DNA from: Caballeronia sp. INDeC2
Lineage (GTDB): Bacteria > Pseudomonadota > Gammaproteobacteria > Burkholderiales > Burkholderiaceae
Length of the DNA stretch: 64,000 nucleotides
Assembly (NCBI RefSeq): GCF_023631325.1
Contig: NZ_JALQDG010000049.1
Coordinates: 62,340-126,339 of the forward strand
Direction of reading: 5' to 3'
In this document: piece by piece, positions 9,016-17,300 of the stretch
Layout: the number at the start of each line of letters is the position of its first letter
Numbering within the stretch: position 1 is the first letter of the stretch
Program-made: the position numbers and the translations under genes
Notes under the pieces: model-generated
What the model saw: the letters and a program-made list of their open reading frames with translations, nothing else
The model's database searches: none
Told to the model about the DNA's origin: nothing

Positions 9016-9888
9016 TCAGAACACCCCGAACATGCGACGGCGGCCGCGCGTTACTGTGACCTCGTCCTTGCCCGAACGCAGAACGATCTCGTCGGCCAGA
9101 CGCTGAAGGACAAGGAAGTCCCCACGGCGAATGAAGTTCGCTACGACGCGATCGCCATGATCGAGAATGAACGGAACCGGCCACTCCTGAGCCTTGGCAG
9201 GCATGCGCATCCAAACCGCATGGCCGTCATCAAAGACGGTTTCCGGCGTGAATTCAGCGCGGCCGTCGACGCTGTAGTCCCAGTTCAGCTTGTCGGGCGC
9301 CACGCTGATGCTTCCCGAATCAGCACCACCACGGTCGGCGTTTCCAGAGGCATTCTCCCGAGCGCTGACGCGGGCCATCGGCGCGCGCGGATATTGGAAG
9401 CGCACCGTCTGATAGAACATGCCGCCCGCCGGTGAGGCGATGAGCGTGAAGTCGTATTCGCGAAGATTCGTCGTCAGGTGCAGCGTGTTGACGAGGTCCG
9501 CCTTGTGCGGCTTGATGAACACATGGTTCATCTTGTCGTCGTCGATCTCCCACTGGACGCTGTCGCCCATCGCCGGGTCAGCGATCAACTTCTCCCCCTT
9601 CTCCAGCTCGATTGTCGTGAGCTTCAGCGGTGCGGTCAGCACGCGGTAGATCTGGTCGCGGCTGTACGGAAACACGCCGATGCGAGCGTCGCCGGGCATC
9701 GTCAATGGATCAGCGCCGCCGTTGAACGGATTGATCGGGCTCATCGGGTCGCCCGCGACCATCGCGGCATTAAACGACGAATCGCTGGCGGCTTTCTTGG
9801 CCGCAGCCGGTTGAGCAAGGAACGCTGCGCACGCAGCGAGAACGCACATGCCGATGACCGGCCGTTTGTTGAGAATGGTTGCGGTCAT
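9016..9888 (-). CDS. virB9: VirB9/TrbG-like T4SS core protein
   Basis: A 290-residue exported protein with signal peptide (core GMCVLAACAAFLAQPAAAKK), a VirB9 N-terminal domain (RIGVFPYSRDQIYRVLTAPL, LEKGEKLI, LHLTTNLREYDFTLI), a linker, and a C-terminal CagX/VirB9 domain (FTPETVFDDGHAVWMRMP ... FLVLQRLADEIVLRSGKDEV). It forms the outer-membrane core with VirB10. It begins 2 bases after the virB8 stop and ends 2 bases before the virB10 start. Length and domain order are normal for the family. Confidence 0.9.
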   Translation of the reverse strand: MTATILNKRPVIGMCVLAACAAFLAQPAAAKKAASDSSFNAAMVAGDPMSPINPFNGGADPLTMPGDARIGVFPYSRDQIYRVLTAPLKLTTIELEKGEKLIADPAMGDSVQWEIDDDKMNHVFIKPHKADLVNTLHLTTNLREYDFTLIASPAGGMFYQTVRFQYPRAPMARVSARENASGNADRGGADSGSISVAPDKLNWDYSVDGRAEFTPETVFDDGHAVWMRMPAKAQEWPVPFILDHGDRVVANFIRRGDFLVLQRLADEIVLRSGKDEVTVTRGRRRMFGVF

Positions 9889-9890
9889 GC

Positions 9891-10595
9891 TTATGCGGTC
9901 CGCTCGAGGCGGAAGAACGGAATGAAGATGCCGAAGGGGTTCGTCGTCAACGCCTGCTCAGCAGTAGGCGCGACGATTTGATAGCGCAACGTGAGGGCAT
10001 ATGACTTCACGTCCGGCTTGCCGGTCGCGCCAGCCTGCGAGGTGGTCGTCGTGAACTCAACGAGAACCGTCGAGTCTTCGAGCAACGCGATATTGCGCAC
10101 GTCGACTTCGCGGATCAGCTTCGGGTTGGCTGTTATCTGCTGAAAGGGAGTGTCGGCCTTCAACCAGTCACGGAACTGACCGGCTGCCGCGCCGATCATC
10201 TGAGCCTTCACCGCGTTGATGTTAGCCGTCATGCGCGAAGTCTCGAGCCGGTCCGTCAGCACCGGCTCGATCGTGAACCAACGAACCGCCATATCTTTGA
10301 CGGTCGTCCGCACAGCTTGCGAGTCGGGCTTGTAGGCGACGAGCTCTGTCACGATCGGATGACCGCCGGTGTCGGCAGAGACGCCTACGACGCGCGTGAC
10401 CGAAGGCGGCGGTTGGCGCGTCCAGACAGCGCCGGCCGCGATGAATGCGAGGCCGAACGAGATGAGCATCCAGCGGTTAGCTTCGAGCGTGAGCCTTGTG
10501 CTCGTCTCGAAAATCACCTTGCTCGGATCTTCCTCGGCATATGAGCCGGGGGCCGGGGACAGCGCGGCCCGACGCTTGTTCTTGAAAAGACGCAT
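9891..10595 (-). CDS. virB8: VirB8/TrbF-like T4SS assembly factor
   Basis: A 234-residue bitopic protein: about 40 cytoplasmic residues, one membrane segment (ISFGLAFIAAGAVW, roughly residues 45-58), then a periplasmic NTF2-like VirB8 domain (AVRWFTIEPVLTDRLETSR). It ends IFIPFFRLERTA. VirB8 nucleates the inner-membrane T4SS complex. It is the first gene of the minus-strand operon, so the operon promoter should lie in 10596-10900; no convincing -35/-10 pair could be picked out there. The downstream genes are packed with gaps of 0-13 bases or overlaps. Confidence 0.85.
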   Translation of the reverse strand: MRLFKNKRRAALSPAPGSYAEEDPSKVIFETSTRLTLEANRWMLISFGLAFIAAGAVWTRQPPPSVTRVVGVSADTGGHPIVTELVAYKPDSQAVRTTVKDMAVRWFTIEPVLTDRLETSRMTANINAVKAQMIGAAAGQFRDWLKADTPFQQITANPKLIREVDVRNIALLEDSTVLVEFTTTTSQAGATGKPDVKSYALTLRYQIVAPTAEQALTTNPFGIFIPFFRLERTA

Positions 10596-11170
10596 GGCAA
10601 CCCTTTGGAGTGGTCACCATTGAAACAGCGCGAGCGTCCTTTTTTTAGCGGAAAGGCGGGTAGTTTTGTGCGTCATTGCACGGTTACCACCGACGACGGC
10701 TGGTAGGCCGGGCATGCAGCGGAATTATCATGATGAAGCCCGTTTGCCACAAAGACGCTGTTTTTTGCCGTCTTTCGGGTGCACAACGTTTTCCGAATAT
10801 GACGTTCTTTAGCGGCGACTGAGGCGTCGAGTGTGACAACTGCAGAAAGATCCGGATTGTCACACCTGTTTTTCCGTGTTTTTCACTTGTAAAACAGATG
10901 GTTAGGATAGGTCAGGCCCGACAAGGTGAATTATCAGTGATATGGCCCGCCGATCAATTGCTGTTGGCCTGGCACCCTGATGAGGGGAAGGGCAGCGCTC
11001 CCAGGAAGCAGAGAACTCGCTATCGTCCAAAGGTGTTGTTTTATTAAACAACACCTTTGATGCCTTCGATAGATTGCTTTTGTTCTCACACGGTCTCGTC
11101 AGCCAACTCTTCGCGGTCGCGGGAACCGCTGCCAACTCGTCGAGCCTTGTTTCGCTTACGGCGGCGAACT
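10596..11170. other. Intergenic region upstream of the virB8 operon
   Basis: No gene is recognised here. The only open frame of note (minus, 10902-11135) has no recognisable protein character. The stretch should hold the promoter for the virB8-pilQ operon. It also contains a perfect palindromic hairpin described separately (11029-11058). Confidence 0.4.
11029..11058. repeat. Perfect 13-bp inverted repeat with 4-base loop
   Basis: Arms AAAGGTGTTGTTT (11029-11041) and its exact complement (11046-11058) flank the loop TATT. No run of T follows on either strand beyond the arm itself, so it is not a typical rho-independent terminator. It could be a protein-binding site, a recombination or partition site, or a hairpin in an RNA. 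Confidence 0.7.
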
Positions 11171-11600
11171 AATCCTGCCTCTCGGGCTCGGTCGAAAACT
11201 CATTGGCAACGAACTCGCTGATGACCGTTTGGAGCTTCCCAACGATGAGCGCTTGCTGTCTTGCTGTTGCTCCGAGAGACCGCTTAATTTGAGTTCAGTT
11301 CGCCCGTCCCGAGAGTACTTCAATGCTCCTATCTCACGTCCGTCGGGGCCTGGAAAGGCACGTACCCACTGAAATGCGTCTTCTTAGCAGCTCTCGACGG
11401 TGAGGTGCTGTCGAGCTTTTTGATGATGGAGACGTGTTGACCTTCGCGACGCAACAAAACCGTGAGCTCGGCGATGTCGGGCGAGTGTAAAACTCGCGGG
11501 GATGAAGGGGTTCGAGACCAACTCCTCAAGCGCTCACCCGCAGATCTAGAACGTCCTGCCTGCAACTCGGAGAGGAGGTTTCGGGCCAAGAAGAGCTTGG
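11170..11600 (-). pseudogene. Decayed ParB-like partition gene
   Basis: Minus-strand translation gives protein-like pieces in shifting frames. One frame holds SPDIAELTVLLRREGQHVSI. Another holds FPGPDGREIGALKYSRDGRT followed by ELKLSGLSEQQ. A third holds LIVGKLQTVISEFVANEFST, then a stop near 11173. Read in order these look like the C-terminal half of a ParB-type protein broken by at least two frameshifts. It lies directly downstream of the parA relic, as expected for a parAB operon. The identity is an inference from character and position; the frameshifts are seen directly. Confidence 0.45.
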
Positions 11601-11674
11601 TGAGCCAACGATCAACTGTGGACTTGTAGATAAACTAACTTGCGGCGGACTAGCTGAAGCATTCCGACCGTGGT

Positions 11675-11977
11675 TCACGCGCCTAGGGCCGACGCATCCA
11701 TAGGGACGAGGACGAAGTCGGATGCTGCGATAAGGATGGCGGAAAACTACGATCTGATCGTCGTCGACTGTTTATTTCCCGTCCTAGATTCAATTCGGCG
11801 GCTGCGAGGTCGACAACCGTGAAGGGGTACGGCTCCGCGCCGGCGCTTGTAATCGGCGTCCATCACAAGGACCCGTAGGCCCGGATCGTCATCGCAATAT
11901 GCGCCCGCGAGATTAAGGGGAATGGTCGTCTTACCGCTCCCACCCTTTTGATTCGCTACTGCTAGCACTAGGCCCAT
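11675..11977 (-). pseudogene. Decayed ParA-like partition ATPase gene
   Basis: ATG at 11977 opens MGLVLAVANQKGGSGKTTIP, a complete deviant Walker A box of ParA, followed by LRVLVMDADY (ParA motif 2-like). The frame is then lost. A shifted frame continues EPYPFTVVDLAAAELNLGRE, and a third frame ends with ILIAASDFVLVPMDASALGA and a stop near 11675, which resembles the ParA block after the DxxP motif. The piece normally carrying YDxIxVDC is missing from this strand but appears on the opposite strand (see findings). It is a clear relic of a small ParA of the plasmid type, not functional. Confidence 0.75.
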
Positions 11978-12041
11978 GGCGCACCCTCGTCTTATATGTA
12001 TCGAACATCCGCATCAAGAACCCCTGCGGGCCTTGACGTGC

Positions 12042-12058
12042 GATTTCCACTTGGAAAC
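12042..12058. promoter_or_regulatory. parS-like palindrome, imperfect copy
   Basis: GATTTCCACTTGGAAAC is an imperfect copy of the palindrome found intact at 13197-13214. It lies 59 bases upstream of the ParB-like gene at 12117, so it could be a ParB-binding or autoregulatory site. Confidence 0.5.
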
Positions 12059-12116
12059 TACATCCATGCTAAAGAACTCCCGCAGCGTGCCGACAAACAG
12101 TCGAAACGGAGGATAG

Positions 12117-12974
12117 ATGGAAGCCTATATCGGGAAGCCGTTGAGCCGGAATCCGCTGGCCCTCGCTACGGTGTACAAAGACGGCCTGGGCCGGCTATGG
12201 CAAAACCAAACGGAGGCTGCAGAGTCCTTGGCAAGGTTCGGGGTTCAACGTGAACACGTCAATAGAGCGTTGCGCGTCTCGGCGATGCCTGCCGACGTAC
12301 TTCTCCTCTTCACTGAAACCGGTTTGATCGGGAGGACGGCGCGAGAGCTTATCCGGATCGAACGAGCTATCGGGCGTGAGACGCTGGAACAACGAGCGCG
12401 CGCGATTCCGAAGGAGGGAAAGTCATGGGCCGAGATTATTCACCTGCTAGACGACAAGCCGCCGCCCGCGCCGGAGCGTGGACGCACGCCACAAGTCGAT
12501 CTTCCTTTTGTTCGGGCAAGACAGTTCGTCGAGGGTGTCGCGGCCAACAAATGGCTAACGAAGAGCGAAGCGGCGAATCGGCAAGGCTGGGGAAAGGTAC
12601 GGTTATCTGTTGCAACGGCCCTCTCCAAGCTTCCGAAAGTGATTACAGAGTTGTTTGACGAGAAGCGATTTTCTCACGGCAACGCAGAGACGCTACTGGC
12701 AATTGTTAGGACGCTAGGCGTTTCCAAGGTTGCTCACAATGCCAAGCTCCTGTCAGAGCAGCCCGGTCGCCGGTCGGCGGCTGCAATCTTGAACTATCTT
12801 GCCGGTGGCCCAGGCGACGCCGACTGCATGGTAAAGGTGCACGTCGTCGGGGACGCTGTTACTTTTTCCTTTAGCTTCAAGGCGCGTGCGACCCGGCGCA
12901 ATCTCATAGACGTCGACCAACTGCGGGCACTAGCGATCTCGGCACTGGCGAACTCAGTGGAAATCCCACGATAA
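12117..12974 (+). CDS. ParB-like plasmid partition protein
   Basis: A 285-residue protein started at ATG 12117, preceded by GGAGG at a good distance. The middle (around residues 150-200) reads like the HTH domain of ParB: KSEAANRQGWGKVRLSVATA, then KLPKVITELFDEKRFSHGNA, comparable to the KLP-x-x-V-x-E-L-x-x-x-R-x-S-x-G-H-A pattern of ParB/KorB. The N-terminal part does not show an obvious Arg-box. The gene diverges from a wrecked parA and is bracketed by palindromes with a CACGTG core (12042, 12981, 13197) that look like parS sites. It may therefore be an orphan centromere-binding protein. Alternative: a KfrA-like or other plasmid DNA-binding protein. Confidence 0.55.
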   Translation: MEAYIGKPLSRNPLALATVYKDGLGRLWQNQTEAAESLARFGVQREHVNRALRVSAMPADVLLLFTETGLIGRTARELIRIERAIGRETLEQRARAIPKEGKSWAEIIHLLDDKPPPAPERGRTPQVDLPFVRARQFVEGVAANKWLTKSEAANRQGWGKVRLSVATALSKLPKVITELFDEKRFSHGNAETLLAIVRTLGVSKVAHNAKLLSEQPGRRSAAAILNYLAGGPGDADCMVKVHVVGDAVTFSFSFKARATRRNLIDVDQLRALAISALANSVEIPR

Positions 12975-12980
12975 GCCGGC

Positions 12981-12998
12981 GGTTTCCACGCGGAAATC
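12981..12998. promoter_or_regulatory. parS-like palindrome, near-perfect copy
   Basis: GGTTTCCACGCGGAAATC sits 7 bases after the stop of the ParB-like gene and differs at two positions from the perfect palindrome at 13197. A further half-site (GTGGAAATCCCAC) overlaps the end of the gene at 12957-12969. Confidence 0.55.
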
Positions 12999-13608
12999 GT
13001 CTTCAGAATCGCGCGATCTTGCGCTGATGATTGAGATCGCTATGCCAACGGTCGGGGCGGTACGCATAGCCGCACAGTGCGGACCATCCGACCGTCGGCA
13101 ACAGATTAACGAATTGGCTGGTCCGGCAGGAATTGAAGACATCGCTTGCTGGTGAATAACGCGCGGACGCGGCGGTAACGGCTTAGCGACCGGCTCGGTT
13201 TCCACGTGGAAACCCACGTCGACGATAGGACGATAGGAGGCTTGCGCTGCACTATTTGCTGCCACGGACAGGCATCAGTGCCTTGGCATGCTTCTTTAGT
13301 GAGAAAACCGCGCCTGTCCGCCAGTCAACGCGTGCATTCGTCCCTTCGGTCGCATGGTGGCTGCCGCGTGCGTCGCTTCGATACTCACCGATTTCGTCAC
13401 GATAACTGTTAGTTCGGCTAGATCGGAATCAACAGTGCCGGTGATTCCTGCCGTTGCGGTGACAAAGGTCACCGTTTTCTGATAGGCAGGGCCATCGTGC
13501 AGACAGAGGGTCTTGGAGGAGCTTTACCGTAAAGTGTCCAGCTAGAGCGTGTGAAAAACTTTCATAACGGTTTAAATCAGGATACCAAAGTTAAATACAG
13601 GTGGGACG
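12999..13608. other. Non-coding stretch with a parS-like site
   Basis: No credible gene was found. The stretch holds the perfect palindrome at 13197-13214 and leads into the transposase relic at 13609. The short open frames here show no recognisable protein character. Confidence 0.4.
13197..13214. promoter_or_regulatory. Perfect 18-bp parS-like palindrome
   Basis: GGTTTCCACGTGGAAACC is an exact 18-bp palindrome with a CACGTG core, the same architecture as bacterial parS (GTTxCACGTGxAAC types). Two or three weaker copies lie within 1.2 kb and all surround the ParB-like gene, which supports a centromere cluster. Confidence 0.65.
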
Positions 13609-13835
13609 ATGATAACCCGGGGAGGATATCCGACCGATCTGTCCGACGAAGAATGGAATTCCGTGGTGCCCTAGCTGACACTGATGGCAAAGCTCCGCAG
13701 CGAAAGTACGAGTTGCGGGGAATGTTCAATGCGCTGCGCTGGCTCGTGCCGGCGTAGCGCATGCTAGCGACCAATTTCCCGCCGTGGGAACTCGTGTACC
13801 AGCAGACCCAGCGATGGCTGCGGGCCGGCTGCTAG
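13609..13835 (+). pseudogene. IS5/IS4-family transposase relic (5' part)
   Basis: ATG 13609 opens GGYPTDLSDEEWNSVVP and then a TAG stop. A second frame carries RKYELRGMFNALRWL, and a third gives LATNFPPWELVYQQTQRW. In order these match the conserved N-terminus of IS5/IS4-type transposases (YPSDLTDEEW..., RREYDLREIFNAIRY..., DFPPWETVYQQFRRW). The gene is frameshifted, and only the first quarter remains before the rep gene. No terminal repeats were found. Confidence 0.75.
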
Positions 13836-15220
13836 CGCGACACGCGGGCCTGCGGCTTAATGCGCCCGAAGACGAACTGACCGAAGTACCACGCAAGATC
13901 CGAATGTCCGAGGATATTGCAGTCGGATAACGCCGACGCGTCCAGTTGAAGACGCTTGAGCGTCAGCTTTCCCTGCGCCGACAGTACGTAGGAGCGAACG
14001 AGATCTTTACGGGTCTTGTCGTCTGCCGCCTCGAAATGTTCACGCCCGAGACGGACTTCGTTATTCATGCGTTCGCGTGCTTCCTGATCCCGCTGGGCGA
14101 CGCTCTTCGCGACCGTTTCGCTCGCCGCTGATTTCGCGGCCGCTGCCGCATTCTCGACTTTCGCCCGTTCCTCCTGAATTACGACCATCTTGCGTTCGGC
14201 TTCGGATACGCGCCAATTGTGGCTAAGGGCTTGCATTAGATACCCCGCCGGACTTTTTGTAACTTTGCCCTGATTAAGCCGAAACCGCGTGTATTCGATC
14301 GCTTGTTGGATGCGCTCGTCTGTCCAATCAAGGCGATGCTGTGCGATTGCATCAAACTGCTTCGTGTCGAGGCCGAACTCATTGCGAAGGATGAGCAACA
14401 AATCGTGCGATTCCGGCTGACGGGCAAGCATCGACGCGACTGTGTCCTTGCGTTTGATGCGGAAGCGAATCCGGCTTATCTTTTTCGACCCGGGCGTGTC
14501 GGCGCGCGTCTCATACACGACGTCGAGATCTGAGAGCTCATTCACTTGCTTCACCGCTGGCTCCAGATACTTCTGCCGGAAATGCTTGAACTCGGAGGCG
14601 CTTTTGCCCAGCTTGCCAGGCCAACTGCGCATGACATCGAGATCGAGCCAATCGGTCAGGCCATCGTGAACGTGTGGAAGCACATAGTCGTAGATGGCGC
14701 GAGAATAGGTCTGCGTGAACGCGGCCGTAATGACCAGATTCAGCCAGTGATGCTTCTCCGGGCCGGTGATATGCCGCAGAATAAGCGGGGGTATCCGAAA
14801 TTGGATGCGGCCCTTCCCTATCCCGACGGTCCCCATAAGCTGCTCGGAGACCCATCGATCGTCCTCGGAGGGCGCCCGGTCCGCGGGGGTGTCGGTAACT
14901 TCGATAAGCACGCGCTGCGCATCCTTGATCACCGAGCGCAGATGCCGAACGTTGCGGCTGTCATAGTGCATCAGCCATTTGAAGTAGTTCAGGTCGACAT
15001 CGTAGTAGTCGCGCGGAGCGGGATCCTGTGCTGCGATGAAATAGGCTGCATCGATAAAACGACGCGGAGCGAGGCCGAGTCCGCTTATCGCGACAAGGAG
15101 GTTATTCCGCTTGAAACCGATCTCTTTTGTTGACTCGTCGATCGGCTGTCCCGACATATCCTCGAATAGCTGCAGCGACATCTGCGCAGATGTTGCCCCT
15201 TGGCCCACTTGATTGCCCAT
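13832..15220 (-). CDS. Rep_3-type replication initiator
   Basis: The start is chosen at ATG 15220, preceded by GGAGGAGGG; an upstream extension of 40 residues lacks protein character. The 462-residue protein begins with a winged-helix region typical of plasmid initiators (IGFKRNNLLVAISGLGLAPR, YYDVDLNYFKWLMHYDSRN, WVSEQLMGTVGIGKGRIQF). It then has a second WH domain and a C-terminal coiled-coil (KMVVIQEERAKVENAAAAAK). Initiators of this class bind iterons next to their gene, and such repeats are present at 15273-15929. The gene faces away from parA across the origin. It would control copy number and start replication of this replicon. Confidence 0.85.
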   Translation of the reverse strand: MGNQVGQGATSAQMSLQLFEDMSGQPIDESTKEIGFKRNNLLVAISGLGLAPRRFIDAAYFIAAQDPAPRDYYDVDLNYFKWLMHYDSRNVRHLRSVIKDAQRVLIEVTDTPADRAPSEDDRWVSEQLMGTVGIGKGRIQFRIPPLILRHITGPEKHHWLNLVITAAFTQTYSRAIYDYVLPHVHDGLTDWLDLDVMRSWPGKLGKSASEFKHFRQKYLEPAVKQVNELSDLDVVYETRADTPGSKKISRIRFRIKRKDTVASMLARQPESHDLLLILRNEFGLDTKQFDAIAQHRLDWTDERIQQAIEYTRFRLNQGKVTKSPAGYLMQALSHNWRVSEAERKMVVIQEERAKVENAAAAAKSAASETVAKSVAQRDQEARERMNNEVRLGREHFEAADDKTRKDLVRSYVLSAQGKLTLKRLQLDASALSDCNILGHSDLAWYFGQFVFGRIKPQARVSR

Positions 15221-15272
15221 CCCTCCTCCGCGTAGGTTCTGGCGGACTTTACCACTCCGCAACGCCGAGTCA

Positions 15273-15929
15273 ACACAATAAACGTTACCACCGTGGCCGT
15301 CCGATTTCGACGCCGCACAAAGACCGTCGCCTTGCTGCACAACAACGGTTACCTGCTAGATCACAAAACGGTGCCTGCTCGCACAAGGAACGTTACCGAG
15401 GGCACAAAAAACGTGACGTTTGTGTACCTAACTCATTGATCAAGATGGAAGCGAAGTTTCTGTTGGTAGGTTAGTAGGTCTTCTTATAAAAAAAACAAAC
15501 CAACCGGGCCCTCACGAAAACGATCAGAATCGACTTCGGCGATCCCGGAACGCTGATGCGGCAATCTCATGTATGTGAGGCACGCTCGCAGCGGTGACGG
15601 TTTTTGTGCAAGTACCCCGCCCAAGGTAACGTTTTTTGGGCAAGTGGACGAAGTCTCGCCTGAAAAGCAGTTTGACACTCACAGTACCCGCTCTGCTGTG
15701 CCGAATTAGCACGGCACAAACACACTGAGGATGCGGAAAGGTAACGGTTTATGTGCGGAAGGCGGATGCCCGTGCGACGGCCGTCACGCTGCAGCCCTAC
15801 GTAGCGATGCAAGGTAACGGTTTATGTGCATCGAAATCATCGACACGGCCGGGGCGAACGCTGGTTGCACAAAATCTGACACCTTACGGCCGTCGCGAAA
15901 ACACGAAAGTGCACAAAAACCTGTACCTT
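15273..15929. repeat. Iteron field, probable origin of replication (oriV)
   Basis: At least ten related units of about 18 bases occur. The best is AGGTAACGGTTTATGTGC, present identically at 15739-15756 and 15812-15829, with variants at 15592-15609 and 15623-15641. Inverted units (GCACAA...CGTTACC form) lie at 15273-15289, 15337-15354, 15361-15376, 15381-15398 and 15402-15420, with two weaker ones at 15867-15885 and 15911-15929. A/T-rich sequence with a run of eight A lies between the two groups (15480-15502). The initiator gene adjoins on the left and parAB on the right. This layout is that of an iteron-controlled origin. Confidence 0.85.
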
Positions 15930-16088
15930 CGCAGGCCCTTGGAGGGCCAGCATGGCCAGATCCTCCGCCTCAGGGGCGAAAGGGCCGCCGAATCGTAATT
16001 TTGTGACAGCGGCCCTTCTATCGAATGGGCACTTTGACGCTTTCCGTGTATTCTTCGCTTTAACCTAATTTTGAGAAAAAGCGTCTAA

Positions 16089-17300
16089 ATGGCAAAAACT
16101 ATCGAACTGCCGGAAATTGATCGTCGGATCGATCTGCAAGGGGTCATCCAATTTGCAGAGGACGCTGCGACACTTTCGGACGAACTTCGAGAGATGATGC
16201 TCGCGCCTCGGCCACGCAAGACGGCACCACGTTTCACATCAACCCAGGTGGCGGAGCTGTGTGGAATTGACAGAGCAAAACTAAATTACCTCGCATCGCG
16301 CGAAGGGAGTGACCTTCCTCCTGGTGAAGTGCACGGGTCCGGGCGAAGTCGTGCGTTCTCACTGAGCGAGACGCGGGAATGGGTACAAAAGGTTTCTGAC
16401 ATCTATCAGACTCCTCTTCATACAGGCGTGCGTGACGGCAATGGAAAGGTCGTGCTTGTCGCGAACTTTAAGGGTGGCTCGACAAAAACCACGACAACGA
16501 TGTGTCTTGCGCAAGGACTCACTCTGCGAGGGAGGAAGGTTCTCTTGATCGATCTCGATCCTCAGGCTTCGCTTACCGAGCTGTGCGGTCTGTACGCGGA
16601 AAAGGAAGTCACCGAGGAAAACACGGTCTTGCCTTTCATCTATAACCCACAGATGGAGGGCGGCCTACTCAACTTCGTGCAAGAGACATATTGGGATGGG
16701 CTGGACGTGATCCCAGCGCATCCGACGCTTTTTTCGGCGGAGTTTCACATTCCTGGCTCGGTCATCAAAAATCCAAGCTATAAGTTTTGGGCGCTGCTTC
16801 GCGATGGCATGGCGCCGCTGCGGAAACGATACGACTACATCATTCTTGATACAGCGCCCTCGCTCTCGTACCTGACTATTAATGCCTTAATGGCGGCGGA
16901 TTCGATGGTGATGCCGCTCGTGCCTGAAAGCTTGGATTTTATTAGCTCGGTTTCCTTCTGGGGACTCTTTTCTGATCTGGCGCAGAGCATCATGGAACAT
17001 GGCGATACTCGCACGTATGACTTTATCTCCGTCCTCCTGTCGAAGGTCGACAATGGAACGTCGTCATCGGCCCCGGTCGTGCGGTCTTGGGTTCAACGAA
17101 CTTACAAGGAATGGTTGAGCGGGCTCGAGGTGCCGGCGAGTTCAGCAATGAGTAACGGAGCGCTTGCCATGGCGACTGTTTTTGACATCAGTAAGGGCGA
17201 CCTCGCTGAAAAGACTGTTTCACGCGTGCGCCAGCCGCTGATGGACTATGTGCGTTGGCTGGATGACCTGTATATAGAATATTGGAGGACCGGCAAATGA
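16089..17300 (+). CDS. parA: ParA partition ATPase (P1 type, N-terminal HTH)
   Basis: A 403-residue protein. The N-terminal ~110 residues hold a winged HTH (FTSTQVAELCGIDRAKLNYL ... SRAFSLSETREWVQKV), followed by the ATPase domain. The deviant Walker A box is FKGGSTKTTTT near residues 127-137, then VLLIDLDPQASLT and YDYIILDTAPSLSYLTINAL. The long form with its own HTH is the type Ia ParA, which also represses its operon. parB follows with an ATGA overlap. It is intact, unlike the small parA relic 4 kb to the left, and is probably the working partition ATPase of this replicon. Confidence 0.92.
   Translation: MAKTIELPEIDRRIDLQGVIQFAEDAATLSDELREMMLAPRPRKTAPRFTSTQVAELCGIDRAKLNYLASREGSDLPPGEVHGSGRSRAFSLSETREWVQKVSDIYQTPLHTGVRDGNGKVVLVANFKGGSTKTTTTMCLAQGLTLRGRKVLLIDLDPQASLTELCGLYAEKEVTEENTVLPFIYNPQMEGGLLNFVQETYWDGLDVIPAHPTLFSAEFHIPGSVIKNPSYKFWALLRDGMAPLRKRYDYIILDTAPSLSYLTINALMAADSMVMPLVPESLDFISSVSFWGLFSDLAQSIMEHGDTRTYDFISVLLSKVDNGTSSSAPVVRSWVQRTYKEWLSGLEVPASSAMSNGALAMATVFDISKGDLAEKTVSRVRQPLMDYVRWLDDLYIEYWRTGK

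Noticed and set aside
15273..15929. CRISPR-like array in the repeat field
   Set aside because: The units are about 18 bases, occur in both orientations and are unevenly spaced next to a Rep_3 gene, which fits iterons and not a CRISPR array.
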